64,000 bases of DNA from Marine Group I thaumarchaeote SCGC AAA799-D11. Lineage in GTDB: Archaea; Thermoproteota; Nitrososphaeria; Nitrososphaerales; Nitrosopumilaceae. Each line of letters opens with the position of its first letter. The stretch's first letter is position 1. A program made the position numbers and the translations under genes. The notes below the pieces were generated by a model that saw nothing but the letters and a program-made list of their open reading frames with translations, made no database searches and was not told the origin of the DNA. The stretch covers positions 1 to 64,000 of the forward strand of contig JOSY01000007.1 in the NCBI GenBank assembly GCA_000746765.1. The letters run 5' to 3'. This document shows, in pieces, positions 17,271 through 26,090 of this stretch.

Positions 17271-17918
17271 ATGGAAATTACAGTTGATCAAATGTACAAT
17301 ATTGAAAATAAAGGTCATGATATGGGGTTTTTAAAAAAATTCATGATGGAAAACGCAGGTGCTGCTGCAGTAAAAAGATTAGTTGAAAAACTTGGAAACG
17401 TAGACTCGAAAAATATTTTGATTTTTGTTGGAATGGGAAATAATGGTGGTGACGGATTAGTAATGGCAAGACATCTTGCTGGATATGGTGCTAAAGTAAC
17501 CGTTATGCTTCTTGGAAATCCTGAAAACATCAAAACTGAGGAGAGTAACTGGAATTGGTCCATTTTAGAGAAAATGCCTTCTGTAAAACTAATGACCGGC
17601 GGTTCTACTGATTTTGATTTTAAACCTGATGTGATTATTGATGGAATCCTTGGTACTGGTATTTCTGGTGAAATAAGAGAACCATATGCATCTGCAATTA
17701 ATTACATAAACAAAACTGATTGTTACAAATTTGCAGTTGATGTTCCATCTGGTTTAGATCCTCAAACAGGTGAAACCGCAAATATATTCACTAAATGTGA
17801 TATGACTGTAACATTTCACAAAATGAAACAAGGAATTCCAAAAAGAAAAGACTTGACAGGTGAATTATTTGCCGAAAAAATTGGAATTCCTCCAGAAGCA
17901 GAGGAGGGAATTTTGTGA
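17271..17918 (+). CDS. nnrE: NAD(P)H-hydrate epimerase (YjeF N-terminal domain only)
   Basis: A 215-aa stand-alone YjeF_N protein: MEITVDQMYNIENKG, ENAGAAAVKRL, the nucleotide loop VGMGNNGGDGLVMARHL near 53-69, VIIDGILGTGISGEIR near 124 and VDVPSGLDPQTG near 156. It repairs damaged NAD(P)HX by epimerisation. The dehydratase domain that often follows is missing here, so a separate dehydratase would be needed. Overlaps the next gene by 4 nt (GTGA). Confidence 0.9.
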   Translation: MEITVDQMYNIENKGHDMGFLKKFMMENAGAAAVKRLVEKLGNVDSKNILIFVGMGNNGGDGLVMARHLAGYGAKVTVMLLGNPENIKTEESNWNWSILEKMPSVKLMTGGSTDFDFKPDVIIDGILGTGISGEIREPYASAINYINKTDCYKFAVDVPSGLDPQTGETANIFTKCDMTVTFHKMKQGIPKRKDLTGELFAEKIGIPPEAEEGIL

Positions 17919-18523
17919 TAGTTCATCAAATTCAAGTTGGAAACATGCAAAATTTTTCTTATATTGTTGAGGATGAAGATACAAGTGAATCCATCGTAAT
18001 TGATCCATCGTGGGATCTTATTGAGTTAGAGATGGTAATCAAAGAAAATAGTTTGAAAATAAAATACATTGTAAACACACATCACCACTTTGATCACACC
18101 CTTGGAAATGAGGTAATGGTAGAATCCACTAAAGCCCCAATTATTCAACATGAAAATTCCGAATTGAAACATGATATCGCTGTAAAAGATGGAGATGTAA
18201 TTGAATTTGGTAACTCAAAATTAAAAGTCTTTCATACCCCTGGTCATTCTAAGGATAGTATTTGCTTGATAGGGGATGGAAAGATTTTCTCAGGTGATAC
18301 ATTGTTTGTTGGAAATTGTGGCCGCATTGATTTACCTGGTGGTAGCGCAAAAGAACTCTATCACAGTCTATTTGATGTTCTTTACTCCTTAGATGATAAT
18401 TTGGTTCTATATCCTGGGCACAATTATGGTCATAAAGAGACATCTACAATAGGACAAGAAAAAATTACAAATATGGTAATGCAAAAGAGGACTGAACAAC
18501 AGTTTCTTGATATGATGGGTTAG
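17915..18523 (+). CDS. MBL-fold metallohydrolase (glyoxalase II-like)
   Basis: A 202-aa metallo-beta-lactamase-fold protein with the binuclear metal motif THHHFDHTLGN near 53-63, FHTPGHSKDSICL near 106, SGDTLFVGNCGRIDLPGGS near 127 and LYPGHNYG near 168. These match hydroxyacylglutathione hydrolase-like and persulfide dioxygenase-like proteins; thaumarchaea lack glutathione, so the thioester substrate is uncertain. GTG start, coupled to nnrE. Confidence 0.88.
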   Translation: MIVHQIQVGNMQNFSYIVEDEDTSESIVIDPSWDLIELEMVIKENSLKIKYIVNTHHHFDHTLGNEVMVESTKAPIIQHENSELKHDIAVKDGDVIEFGNSKLKVFHTPGHSKDSICLIGDGKIFSGDTLFVGNCGRIDLPGGSAKELYHSLFDVLYSLDDNLVLYPGHNYGHKETSTIGQEKITNMVMQKRTEQQFLDMMG

Positions 18524-18530
18524 TGATTTT

Positions 18531-19589
18531 TTGGAAGATTTTGAATTATATGGAAATATTGATCTGGCTCATAATTTTATTGACTCTGTAAAATCTGGCA
18601 AATTTCTTTTTTCATTTGTAATTTCATACACTGAAACATCTGAAATTCCAGGAATAACTTTTGCTGGTGCTGATAAAGACTCTATTCAATTTACTCCTCC
18701 AGCTGATGCAGAATATCTTCATTATGGATATTGTAAAACTATTGATAAAATCCCAATGACTCCTGATGGAAAACCTACTCCTGGGGTGCTAACAAAGACT
18801 GCTCTTGAATCTGCAAGCATTCCTCATCTAACAATTAATGCTGGAAGTAAAATAGCACCACAATTACCTTTTATTGAATCTGGTTTACCTTTTGGAAAAA
18901 ATATTTCAATTCAAGATGCAATGACTGATACGATAGTTTCTCATGCTGTTGAATATGGACAAATCCTTGGAAGAAGTCTAGCATCATTAACTGATTGTTT
19001 GATAATTGGTGAGTGTATTCCTGGTGGAACAACTACTGCTTTAGCATTGCTTAAAGCATTAGACTATGATGCAAAGGTAAGCTCAAGTATTCCTAATAAT
19101 CCTGTTGAATTAAAAAATAAAATTGTAGCTTCTGCACTTGATAGAATTAATTCTGAACATCCATACAGTATTGTTGCAAAAATAGGTGATCCGATGATTC
19201 CTTTTGTTGCAGGAATGTTGAGCTCTGCATCTAGTGTGTCTAAAGTTATGTTGGCAGGCGGAACACAAATGGCTGCAGTTTTGGCGTTTGCATCAAAAAT
19301 TGGATTTAATGAAGAAAATACTGCAATTGGAACCACATCTTATATCACAAATGACACAACTGCAAACTTCAAAGAACTCGTCAATGGTATTGCAGATATC
19401 CCTGTCATTTCTGTTGATCCAGGCATGAAAAACTCCAAATTTTCTGGTCTAAAGGCATTTTCTGAAGGGTTTGCAAAAGAAGGAGTAGGTGCTGGTGGAA
19501 GTATTATCTCATCTATGTTGAAAACTGGAAGTAATTCTGAAAATTTCTTGAATTTGGTTGAAAAAGAATATCAAAGATTGTTTACTTGA
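18531..19589 (+). CDS. cobT: CobT-like nicotinate-nucleotide phosphoribosyltransferase (TIGR00303-type)
   Basis: A 352-aa protein matching archaeal CobT homologues. Visible blocks are LTKTALESASIPHLTINAGSK, GECIPGGTTTALALLKALGY-like (ALDYDAKVSSS), IGDPMIPFVAGM and GGTQMAAVLAFAS. Canonical CobT moves ribose phosphate onto dimethylbenzimidazole to make the lower ligand of cobalamin, which thaumarchaea produce. Whether this archaeal branch does exactly that is less certain. TTG start (MEDFELYGN), 7 nt after the MBL gene. Its 3' end overlaps glmS convergently. Confidence 0.83.
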   Translation: MEDFELYGNIDLAHNFIDSVKSGKFLFSFVISYTETSEIPGITFAGADKDSIQFTPPADAEYLHYGYCKTIDKIPMTPDGKPTPGVLTKTALESASIPHLTINAGSKIAPQLPFIESGLPFGKNISIQDAMTDTIVSHAVEYGQILGRSLASLTDCLIIGECIPGGTTTALALLKALDYDAKVSSSIPNNPVELKNKIVASALDRINSEHPYSIVAKIGDPMIPFVAGMLSSASSVSKVMLAGGTQMAAVLAFASKIGFNEENTAIGTTSYITNDTTANFKELVNGIADIPVISVDPGMKNSKFSGLKAFSEGFAKEGVGAGGSIISSMLKTGSNSENFLNLVEKEYQRLFT

Positions 19590-21342
19590 CTGTAACTGAT
19601 TTTGCAAGATTTCTTGGATAGTCAGGATCTGTATCTTTTTCTAGTGCTGCATAATATGACAACAATTGAATTGGAATAATCTCTGAAATTGGATACAACA
19701 CCTCACTAATTTTTGGCATTTCAATCCAATAATCATAAACATCGCTTTTTACATCTGATACGCCAATAATCTTTGCACCTCGAGCTTTGATTTCTCTTGC
19801 ACTAGTAAGGGTGTCTGAATACGTTGAATCATTTGGATTTAGAATTATTACAAATACTTTTGAATCCATTAATGCAAGAGGTCCATGTTTTAATTCTCCA
19901 CCTGCTATTCCTTCTGCATGAATGTATGTCAATTCTTTGAGTTTTAATGCTGATTCTGTTGCAATAGGATAGTTTATTCCACGTCCTAGAATGTAAATGT
20001 CTGAAACTTCTTTCAATTTTTTTGCAATTTCTTGAATGTTTGTTGGATTGTCTAGTGTTTTTGAAATTGATTTTGCGAATTCTTCAAAATCAATTGTTAT
20101 GTCATTGTTGCTTAATTTTTGTACAATTTTGTATAATATCACAAGTTGTGATGTAAAACTTTTTGTTGCAGCCACTCCTATTTCAGGTCCACAATTCAAA
20201 CCAATTACAACATCTGCTTCTCGTGCTAGTGAAGATGTTAAGAGATTAACAATTCCGATAATTTTACAATTTGCATTTTTTGCAATTTTTACTGCTTCTA
20301 AAATATCTGCACTTTCTCCACTTTGGGATATTGCTACTAGTATGGAATTTTCTTCAATAGCGTTTGGAGCAAACTGAAGTTCACTTGACATGATTGGCTC
20401 AGCCTTGATTTTCACATATTTTGACAAAATTTGCTTTGCAATTAGTGCGGAATTATAACTAGTTCCACTTCCTGTAATGTAGATATTTTTTGCGTGCCTG
20501 ATGTAGTCTGTTGCTTTTTCAATACCACTAATTGTTTTTTCTCCTGCTTTCAGAATTGTTTCAGGTTGCTCGTAAATTTCTTTTAATGTAAAGTGTGCAT
20601 AATCTCCTTTGTATGAATCTCCAAACTCTTTTGAAACTTTGGTAATTTCATACTCTGCATGTTCTCCATTAAAATCTAAAATTTGGAATTTGTTTTTATC
20701 TAATATTACAAAAGTTCCATTTTCCATGTAAATTGCATCATCTGTAAATTCGATAAATCCTAAAACATCGCTTGACAAAAAGAAATCACTTTCTCCTACT
20801 CCAATAATTAGCGGTTCATGAAATCTTGCAGCTGCTAATTGTCCGTCTTCAAACATTGCTACAAATGCATAATGTCCTTTTAGTACTGAAACAGTTTTTA
20901 GAATTGTTTCTTTAACATCATTTGTTTGCTCATAATTTTTTTGAAGTAAATTTGCAATAATTTCACTGTCTGTTTCACTTTTGAAAACATATCCATCTCC
21001 TTCTAATTGTTTTTTCATCTCTTCAAAATTTTCTATAATTCCATTATGTACAATTGCAATTTTTCCTGAGTTACTAGGATGTGGATGTGCATTTACATCT
21101 GTAACTTTTCCATGAGTTGCCCATCTAGTGTGACCAATTCCCACTTTTCCTGGTAACATTTCTAATTGTACTTTTGAATTAACCTCTTGCACTTTTCCAG
21201 TACCTTTTTTCAATTCAATTTGATTTTCTGATTCTGTAGCAACCCCTACACTATCATACCCTCGATATTCCATTCTCTTTAACCCCTTTACAATTATGGG
21301 TGCTGCTGTTCCTTTTCCGTAATAACCGATAATTGAACACAT
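19582..21342 (-). CDS. glmS: Glutamine--fructose-6-phosphate aminotransferase (isomerizing)
   Basis: At 586 aa it is a full-length GlmS. Cys2 (MCSIIGYYG) is the nucleophile of the N-terminal glutamine amidotransferase, followed by GIGHTRWATHG and NGIIENF. Two SIS domains follow: ITGSGTSYNSALIAK near 289 and LGRGINYPIATESALKLKE near 453, ending in the canonical DYPRNLAKSVTVK. It makes glucosamine-6-phosphate for glycan and N-acetylglucosamine synthesis. ATG start. Confidence 0.95.
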   Translation of the reverse strand: MCSIIGYYGKGTAAPIIVKGLKRMEYRGYDSVGVATESENQIELKKGTGKVQEVNSKVQLEMLPGKVGIGHTRWATHGKVTDVNAHPHPSNSGKIAIVHNGIIENFEEMKKQLEGDGYVFKSETDSEIIANLLQKNYEQTNDVKETILKTVSVLKGHYAFVAMFEDGQLAAARFHEPLIIGVGESDFFLSSDVLGFIEFTDDAIYMENGTFVILDKNKFQILDFNGEHAEYEITKVSKEFGDSYKGDYAHFTLKEIYEQPETILKAGEKTISGIEKATDYIRHAKNIYITGSGTSYNSALIAKQILSKYVKIKAEPIMSSELQFAPNAIEENSILVAISQSGESADILEAVKIAKNANCKIIGIVNLLTSSLAREADVVIGLNCGPEIGVAATKSFTSQLVILYKIVQKLSNNDITIDFEEFAKSISKTLDNPTNIQEIAKKLKEVSDIYILGRGINYPIATESALKLKELTYIHAEGIAGGELKHGPLALMDSKVFVIILNPNDSTYSDTLTSAREIKARGAKIIGVSDVKSDVYDYWIEMPKISEVLYPISEIIPIQLLSYYAALEKDTDPDYPRNLAKSVTVK

Positions 21343-21395
21343 AACTATTCTACCTGATAATTGGAGGTTATTTACTGATAAGCCTAATTATTCTA

Positions 21396-22031
21396 TCATT
21401 CTGTTGAAGAACTTTCATCAGCAGGAGCCTCAACTTTCTCTTCAGCAGGAGCCTCAACTTTCTCTTCAGCAGGAGCCTCAACTTTCTCTTCAGCAGGAGC
21501 CTCAACTTTCTCTTCAGGAGTTTCATTTTTTGTCTTTTCTAAAACTTGTGGAATCTTTGATTCTGGTGTAAAATGAATACTATCTTCTTCTTCTACTGTG
21601 ACTGTATATGATGGAATGTCTACTTTTCTTTCACCAATCATAATGTGACCGTGAACAACTGCTTGTCTTGCTTGGTATGGTGTTTTGAATCCTAATTTTT
21701 TTGTAACAATAGTTTGTAATCTTCTTGAAAGCAAATCATTTGGAGTCAAGTTAAGTACATCATCTAATGTTGCATCCGCACTAACTAATCCTATTCTAGC
21801 TAGTGACTTCATTAAGATTGGTTCTTTCTCTGCTCTCACTTCTTGTCTTAATGCAAGTAATGATCTTGCTTGATGTCTTACTCTAGATAATTCTGTATGT
21901 GCTTTCCATAATTCTCTTTTAGTTCTTAATCCAAATGTTCCAAGAGTTTTCAACTCTTCCATTTTTAATTCATAATTAAGAGGTCTCTTTGGTTTTCTCC
22001 AAACTCTACGTGGGTATTTTGGATCTCCCAT
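21396..22031 (-). CDS. rpsD: 30S ribosomal protein S4
   Basis: A 211-aa uS4. The N-terminal GDPKYPRRVWRKPKRPLNYELK, the S4 RNA-binding domain near 103-165 (LSRRLQTIVTKKLGFKTPYQARQAVVHGHIMIGERKVDIPSY) and IHFTPES are typical of archaeal S4. The tail beyond about 165 is four exact EKVEAPAE octads, which is not part of the normal ribosomal fold. Translated after S13 with a 9-nt gap. Confidence 0.95.
   Translation of the reverse strand: MGDPKYPRRVWRKPKRPLNYELKMEELKTLGTFGLRTKRELWKAHTELSRVRHQARSLLALRQEVRAEKEPILMKSLARIGLVSADATLDDVLNLTPNDLLSRRLQTIVTKKLGFKTPYQARQAVVHGHIMIGERKVDIPSYTVTVEEEDSIHFTPESKIPQVLEKTKNETPEEKVEAPAEEKVEAPAEEKVEAPAEEKVEAPADESSSTE
21421..21516 (-). repeat. Four 24-bp tandem repeats in the 3' end of rpsD
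   Basis: Four consecutive copies of GCAGGAGCCTCAACTTTCTC plus TTCA (plus strand) encode EKVEAPAE octads on the minus strand. The copies are identical at DNA level, so they are recent or kept uniform by slippage. The unit length is a multiple of three, so copy-number change keeps the frame. Confidence 0.9.
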
Positions 22032-22040
22032 TCAAAACAC

Positions 22041-22586
22041 CTATTCTTTTTTCTCCTCTGCTGCTGGAGCTGCGGCTGCTGCTGGAGCTGCGGCTGCTGC
22101 TGGAGCATCAGAAGATGATTTCTTTGCAGGAGCTGCCATGCCACCTTTTGCAACACCGACTGCTCCTCCTTTTCTACCTGATGTTCTTGTTCTTTGTCCT
22201 CTTACTTTGAGACCACTAAGATGACGATAACCTCTCCAACTTGCAGTAATTCTTTCTCTTTCAATATCGTTTCTTAATGTAAATGGAATATCTGATGTTA
22301 ACAAATGTAAATCGTTACCAGTTTCAATATCTTTTCTTCTGTTAAGGAACCATGTTGGAAAATTACTCTCAACTGGATTTGAAATTAATTTTTCAATTGC
22401 TTGAACATTTTCATCAGTAAGGTGACCTATGTTGGAATTTGAATCAATTTTTAGTGTATCTAGAATTGCTGTGGCAAAATTATACCCAATACCTTTGATC
22501 TGAGTAAGTCCCACGAGCATTTTTCTCTCTCCTGGGATATCGTTACCCACAATCCTAACAATGTGTCTATATTCTTGAGTGCTCAA
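22041..22586 (-). CDS. rpsM: 30S ribosomal protein S13
   Basis: An archaeal uS13: [21 protein letters not shown] at the start, [15 protein letters not shown], and the basic end of the fold [25 protein letters not shown] start at the second TTG ([10 protein letters not shown]), because a TATA-like TTTTTATC lies about 25 bp upstream and would give a nearly leaderless mRNA; the track starts three codons earlier at another TTG. The last 45 residues are an Ala-Pro-rich tail ending in AAEEKKE, encoded by an 18-bp imperfect repeat. Confidence 0.93.
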   Translation of the reverse strand: MSTQEYRHIVRIVGNDIPGERKMLVGLTQIKGIGYNFATAILDTLKIDSNSNIGHLTDENVQAIEKLISNPVESNFPTWFLNRRKDIETGNDLHLLTSDIPFTLRNDIERERITASWRGYRHLSGLKVRGQRTRTSGRKGGAVGVAKGGMAAPAKKSSSDAPAAAAAPAAAAAPAAEEKKE

Positions 22587-22696
22587 GTATTCCAAAATTC
22601 AAAGAAACCCCGATAAAAACCATGCTAGGCACCATTTTGGTTGATTTTTCTCATTTTTGTACAAAATTCTTGTTTGTGAGCATTTTTTGTATCTTA

Positions 22697-22849
22697 TTAT
22701 CTAAAGTCTTCATCTTCTGTCCAATCGTTACCTTGAACATTCCATTGATTACATTGACAGCATTTTTTGACGCCTCTTTGAGCATCTATATCGATACAAT
22801 AACAATGCTCTCCTTTCCCTGATGGGTCATTCCCACAAAGTTTTTGCAT
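22697..22849 (-). CDS. Cys-rich 50-aa microprotein
   Basis: Not in the ORF track. It reads MQKLCGNDPSGKGEHCYCID then a basic segment with KKCCQCNQW and an acidic end (WTEDEDFR). Six cysteines in C..CYC..CCQC spacing suggest a small metal-binding fold. The overlapping plus-strand ORF (22622-22822) is low-complexity and hydrophobic in the way expected of an antisense shadow. The gene sits between S13 and a small regulator. Function unknown. Confidence 0.62.
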   Translation of the reverse strand: MQKLCGNDPSGKGEHCYCIDIDAQRGVKKCCQCNQWNVQGNDWTEDEDFR

Positions 22850-22929
22850 ATTCAATTGTGGGTTTTTTTCTTAATTATCTTATTGGATTTTGAAAAGTTA
22901 TAACTTTCTACATCCTTATTTTTAGTGAA

Positions 22930-23238
22930 ATGGCAGACAATTTTGATCGCGAAAAGGTTGTAGATTGTATGTTTGATCCAATAACATCTTCAATTTTGGC
23001 AGAATTAGAAGATGGTGAAAAAGCATGTTCTTTTTTGGCCGAACAAGCTTCTATTTCTGAATCTGAAGTATTAGAGAGATTGTCTTATCTCATAGAACAC
23101 GAATTTATCATAAAAAATACTGATGGTCAAACCACTCTTTCTGCAAATTCTGAGAAACTTAGTAGTGTTGTTGAGAGCAGTGAAAATTTTGATCAAACTA
23201 TTAGCGGTCTTGAAAAAATGGACAGTTATCTAAACTGA
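22930..23238 (+). CDS. Small winged-helix/ArsR-like regulator
   Basis: A 102-aa protein with a winged-helix pattern: helices DPITSSILAELEDGEKACSFLAEQ and ISESEVLERLSYLIEHEFI, then a short wing (KNTDGQTTLSANSEKL). The C-terminal 25 residues are probably a dimerisation helix. It lacks an obvious metal-binding cysteine set. It would act as a local transcription factor, target unknown. ATG start. It converges with a membrane protein gene whose end overlaps its own by 9 nt. Confidence 0.7.
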   Translation: MADNFDREKVVDCMFDPITSSILAELEDGEKACSFLAEQASISESEVLERLSYLIEHEFIIKNTDGQTTLSANSEKLSSVVESSENFDQTISGLEKMDSYLN

Positions 23239-23733
23239 TTTTTTCCTACTTTTAATTCTGTAAATTCCAGAACCCACTAAACCCACCATCCCAATTATCA
23301 AAATATATGCTGAAACAAAACTAAGTGATTTCTTTCCTGCATCAGGAAGTGGGCCTATTGCACCAAACACCTGTGTTTCTTCACTGGAATCGCTTTGAAT
23401 AATTAACTTGTATTCTCCTGTTTCAAAAATATCAAATTCTTCTTCAATTGTTTCTTCATCTACATTTTTTGAAACTATTTCATTATCAAATGGATCTAAT
23501 ATTTTGGCTGAAATTCTATTTCCCTTAAACTCCATTACTTGTACTGCAGAGATACCTATAGGTGATTCCTCTGAGTTGAACTCTCCTGAGATAATCAAAT
23601 CTTGATTTGCGCTAATTTTGCCATTTCCTTGATAAACGCCTTCTAGAATTATCTGATTTCCGACTGCAAGTAAAATCAGTCCTATTACAATCAATGCGCC
23701 TGAAGCAACTAGGATGATTCCAGCCTTTTGCAT
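23230..23733 (-). CDS. Membrane-anchored extracytoplasmic protein
   Basis: A 167-aa protein with an N-terminal hydrophobic helix (AGIILVASGALIVIGLILLAVG), an exposed beta-rich middle of about 100 residues and a C-terminal helix (AYILIIGMVGLVGSGIYRI) followed by a basic RIKSRKK tail. The layout puts the middle outside the cell. The phrase DIFETGEYKLIIQSDSSEETQVFGAIGPLP recalls small thaumarchaeal emp24/GOLD-like proteins, but I cannot name the family firmly. ATG start. Confidence 0.65.
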   Translation of the reverse strand: MQKAGIILVASGALIVIGLILLAVGNQIILEGVYQGNGKISANQDLIISGEFNSEESPIGISAVQVMEFKGNRISAKILDPFDNEIVSKNVDEETIEEEFDIFETGEYKLIIQSDSSEETQVFGAIGPLPDAGKKSLSFVSAYILIIGMVGLVGSGIYRIKSRKKSV

Positions 23734-23785
23734 ATTTTTAAGATTTTTTTCTTTACTTTAAACCTAATTTTTCTAATTTTGAAAT

Positions 23786-23842
23786 TTAGCCCTGTTTAAC
23801 AAAGTTAGATCAGGCTAAGAAAGTTAGCTTAGGTTAAATTTA
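23786..23842 (+). promoter_or_regulatory. Three tandem 19-bp TTAG-N6-YTAA boxes before the multicopper oxidase gene
   Basis: Three abutting 19-mers all begin with TTAG and carry TAA at positions 12-14: TTAGCCCTGTTTAACAAAG, TTAGATCAGGCTAAGAAAG, TTAGCTTAGGTTAAATTTA. Each contains an inverted TTAG..YTAA pair. The second and third match the DtxR/IdeR-type operator consensus TTAGGTTAGGCTAACCTAA at 13 and 14 of 19 positions by my count. The last box runs into the TATA-like TTAAATTTAAATA just ahead of the ATG at 23861, so a bound protein would block initiation. Repressor identity is inference. Confidence 0.55.
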
Positions 23843-23860
23843 AATAAAGAATTTTTTTAC

Positions 23861-24922
23861 ATGATCTTATTGAGAATTACACGTTCTAATGCTATGATTT
23901 TACTTGTATCGATAACTGTTGCACTTTCAGCAGTTGTAGCATTTCCCGCAATTTCTGAAGCTCAATCTGAAGAAAAAACATTTGTTACTCACTCTGGTGC
24001 AGTTGTTACAACCTCTGGGGAAGTCATTGATCCGCTATATACTGAATCAACAGTAGATTTCGATCCTGATGAATTTTTACGAAATTTTGAGTATGGTAGA
24101 ATATCTACTTCTGAAACTGGTCAAACCATTAGAGAATATACTATAATTGCTGAAGATGATGGAGTGCAAGAAATTTCTCCAGGTGTATTTTACAATGTTT
24201 GGACTTTTAATGGAACCGTACCTGGACCTACAATAAGAGCAACTGAAGGAGATATTGTTAGAATTAATTTTATCAATAATGGCTCAAAAGAACACACAAT
24301 ACATTTTCATGGAATCCATCCTGCTGGAATGGATGGTGTCTTTGAACCTGTTGGTGGAAATGGAGGACAATTTGTTTATGAATTCGAAGCAGGCCCTGTA
24401 GGTGTTCACCCTTATCATTGTCATGTTATGCCTCTTGAAGAACACATTGTTCATGGTTTGTATGGTGTCTTTATTGTAGATCCAAAAGAGGGACGTGCAC
24501 CAGCTGATGAAATGGTTATGGTTCTAAATGGTCTTGATACTGATTTTGATACTGAAAATAATTTCTATGCAGCTAACACCATTCCATTTTATTACCAGCA
24601 CCATCCAATTCAAATCAACACCAATGAATTAATCAGAATTTATGTTGTCAACATGGTTGAGTTTGATCCAATCAATAATTTCCATCTTCATGGAAATTTG
24701 TACAAATATTATCCCACAGGAACTGATATTGTTCCATCATTCTATACTGATATGATAACCCTATCTCAAACTGAGCGTGGAATCATGGAATTTGAGTATG
24801 AATATCCTGGAAAATATCTATTTCATGCTCATAAAGTAGAATTTTCAGAAAAAGGCTGGGTTGGAATTTTCCTTGTTAAGGACAACCCAAATAATTCTCA
24901 GGAATTAGAATATGGAACTTAG
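23861..24922 (+). CDS. Secreted two-domain multicopper oxidase
   Basis: A 353-aa protein with a signal peptide (hydrophobic to about 34, then SEAQS). Domain 1 carries HTIHFHGIHPAG and HPYHCHVMPLEEHIVHGLYG, which includes both HCH and a type 1 copper Cys/His set. Domain 2 has NNFHLHG and YLFHAHKVEF without a Cys. Blue copper therefore appears only in domain 1, as in type C two-domain oxidases; copper nitrite reductase is an alternative. An ATG 11 codons in is a second possible start. It overlaps the ZIP gene by 11 nt and follows the TTAG boxes, suggesting a metal-linked role. Confidence 0.88.
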   Translation: MILLRITRSNAMILLVSITVALSAVVAFPAISEAQSEEKTFVTHSGAVVTTSGEVIDPLYTESTVDFDPDEFLRNFEYGRISTSETGQTIREYTIIAEDDGVQEISPGVFYNVWTFNGTVPGPTIRATEGDIVRINFINNGSKEHTIHFHGIHPAGMDGVFEPVGGNGGQFVYEFEAGPVGVHPYHCHVMPLEEHIVHGLYGVFIVDPKEGRAPADEMVMVLNGLDTDFDTENNFYAANTIPFYYQHHPIQINTNELIRIYVVNMVEFDPINNFHLHGNLYKYYPTGTDIVPSFYTDMITLSQTERGIMEFEYEYPGKYLFHAHKVEFSEKGWVGIFLVKDNPNNSQELEYGT

Positions 24923-26090
24923 TGATAATACATCTAAAGGAAAAGTAATTGCAAGTGGGATCATTCCTTTTGCATTTGTCATTATAATGATGGCTTACAT
25001 TTTTGGTCCTGGTGCCGATTTACTTGATTTGGGAATTCCATTACCTGAAATAACTATTGAAAAGGTAGATTTTGTTGATTCTGAAATTCAGGCAACTGTG
25101 AGGAATACTGGTCCTATTCCAGTTGAAGTAGTTATGGCTGATGTCAATGATAGAATTCATCCTGCAGCTGTGGAACCTGATGGATTTTTAGAACGATATG
25201 AAACAGCCCTTGTAAGAATACCCTTTGATTGGAATGAAGCAGAACCATACATAATTGGAATTACTGTTGATGATGGAACTCGATTTGAAAAAGAGATTGA
25301 AGCTGCTGCCCCTGCATTGCAACCTACTTTAGATCTTGCAGTATTTTTTGCAATTATTGGAACTTATGTTGGAATAATTCCTGTTATGATTGGATTACTT
25401 TGGTTACCTTTTATTAAAAAAATTAGCAAATCAAAATATCATTTCTTTTTGGCATTAACTGCTGGATTATTACTTTTCTTAGCTCTTGATTCTATAGAGG
25501 AAGCAATTGAAGTTTCTGACGAAAGTTTAGCAGGAAGTTTTAATGGAGCATTATTAGTTGCAACCGTTGTAGTTCTTTCTTTCTTGGGACTGTATTATTC
25601 TGGAGAAAAATTAGTCCAAAGAGCAAGTTCTTCAAAATTTGCAAAACCAGTTGCGATTGCTTTGATGATTTCCATAGGAATAGGATTACATAATTTTGGT
25701 GAGGGATTGGCAATTGGCGCTGCTGTAGGTATGGGTTCTATTGCATTTAGTACATTTTTGATTGTTGGATTTGCACTTCACAATACTACTGAAGGAATTG
25801 CAATTGCGGCTCCTATGTCTAGAGGAAAGTTAATGATTGGAAAACTTGCTGCCATGGGAATGATTGCAGGTTCTCCTGCAATTTTTGGTGCTTGGATAGG
25901 TGGCTTCGTTTATTCTCCATTCACATCTGTGATATTTCTTGGAATAGGCGCTGGCGCAATTTTTCAAGTGATTGTCATTTTGATGAAGTGGTTGCGAGAA
26001 GAAGGCGACAAAAATCTCTCTAGTGCATCTGTTGCATCTGGATTTGCTGTAGGAATGCTTGTAATGTATTTGACAAGCATTTTTGTTTAG
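24912..26090 (+). CDS. ZIP family divalent metal transporter
   Basis: A 392-aa membrane protein. An N-terminal helix (IIPFAFVIIMMAYIF) is followed by an extracytoplasmic domain of about 100 residues, then seven or so helices. The ZIP metal-path helices are present: IGLHNFGEGLAIGAA near 255 and ALHNTTEGIAIAAP near 290 (H-N-x-x-E-G motifs). It probably imports Zn2+, Fe2+ or Mn2+. The large outer domain is not part of the minimal ZIP fold. It is translated from the oxidase mRNA. Confidence 0.9.
   Translation: MELSDNTSKGKVIASGIIPFAFVIIMMAYIFGPGADLLDLGIPLPEITIEKVDFVDSEIQATVRNTGPIPVEVVMADVNDRIHPAAVEPDGFLERYETALVRIPFDWNEAEPYIIGITVDDGTRFEKEIEAAAPALQPTLDLAVFFAIIGTYVGIIPVMIGLLWLPFIKKISKSKYHFFLALTAGLLLFLALDSIEEAIEVSDESLAGSFNGALLVATVVVLSFLGLYYSGEKLVQRASSSKFAKPVAIALMISIGIGLHNFGEGLAIGAAVGMGSIAFSTFLIVGFALHNTTEGIAIAAPMSRGKLMIGKLAAMGMIAGSPAIFGAWIGGFVYSPFTSVIFLGIGAGAIFQVIVILMKWLREEGDKNLSSASVASGFAVGMLVMYLTSIFV

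Noticed and set aside
22622-22822. 66-aa plus-strand ORF
   Set aside because: It is antisense to the more convincing Cys-rich microprotein, and its hydrophobic run is typical of an AT-rich shadow.
23861-24922. Copper nitrite reductase NirK for the two-domain oxidase
   Set aside because: An HCH motif with type 1 ligands in domain 1 and HAH in domain 2 fits a two-domain multicopper oxidase better; NirK is kept only as an alternative.
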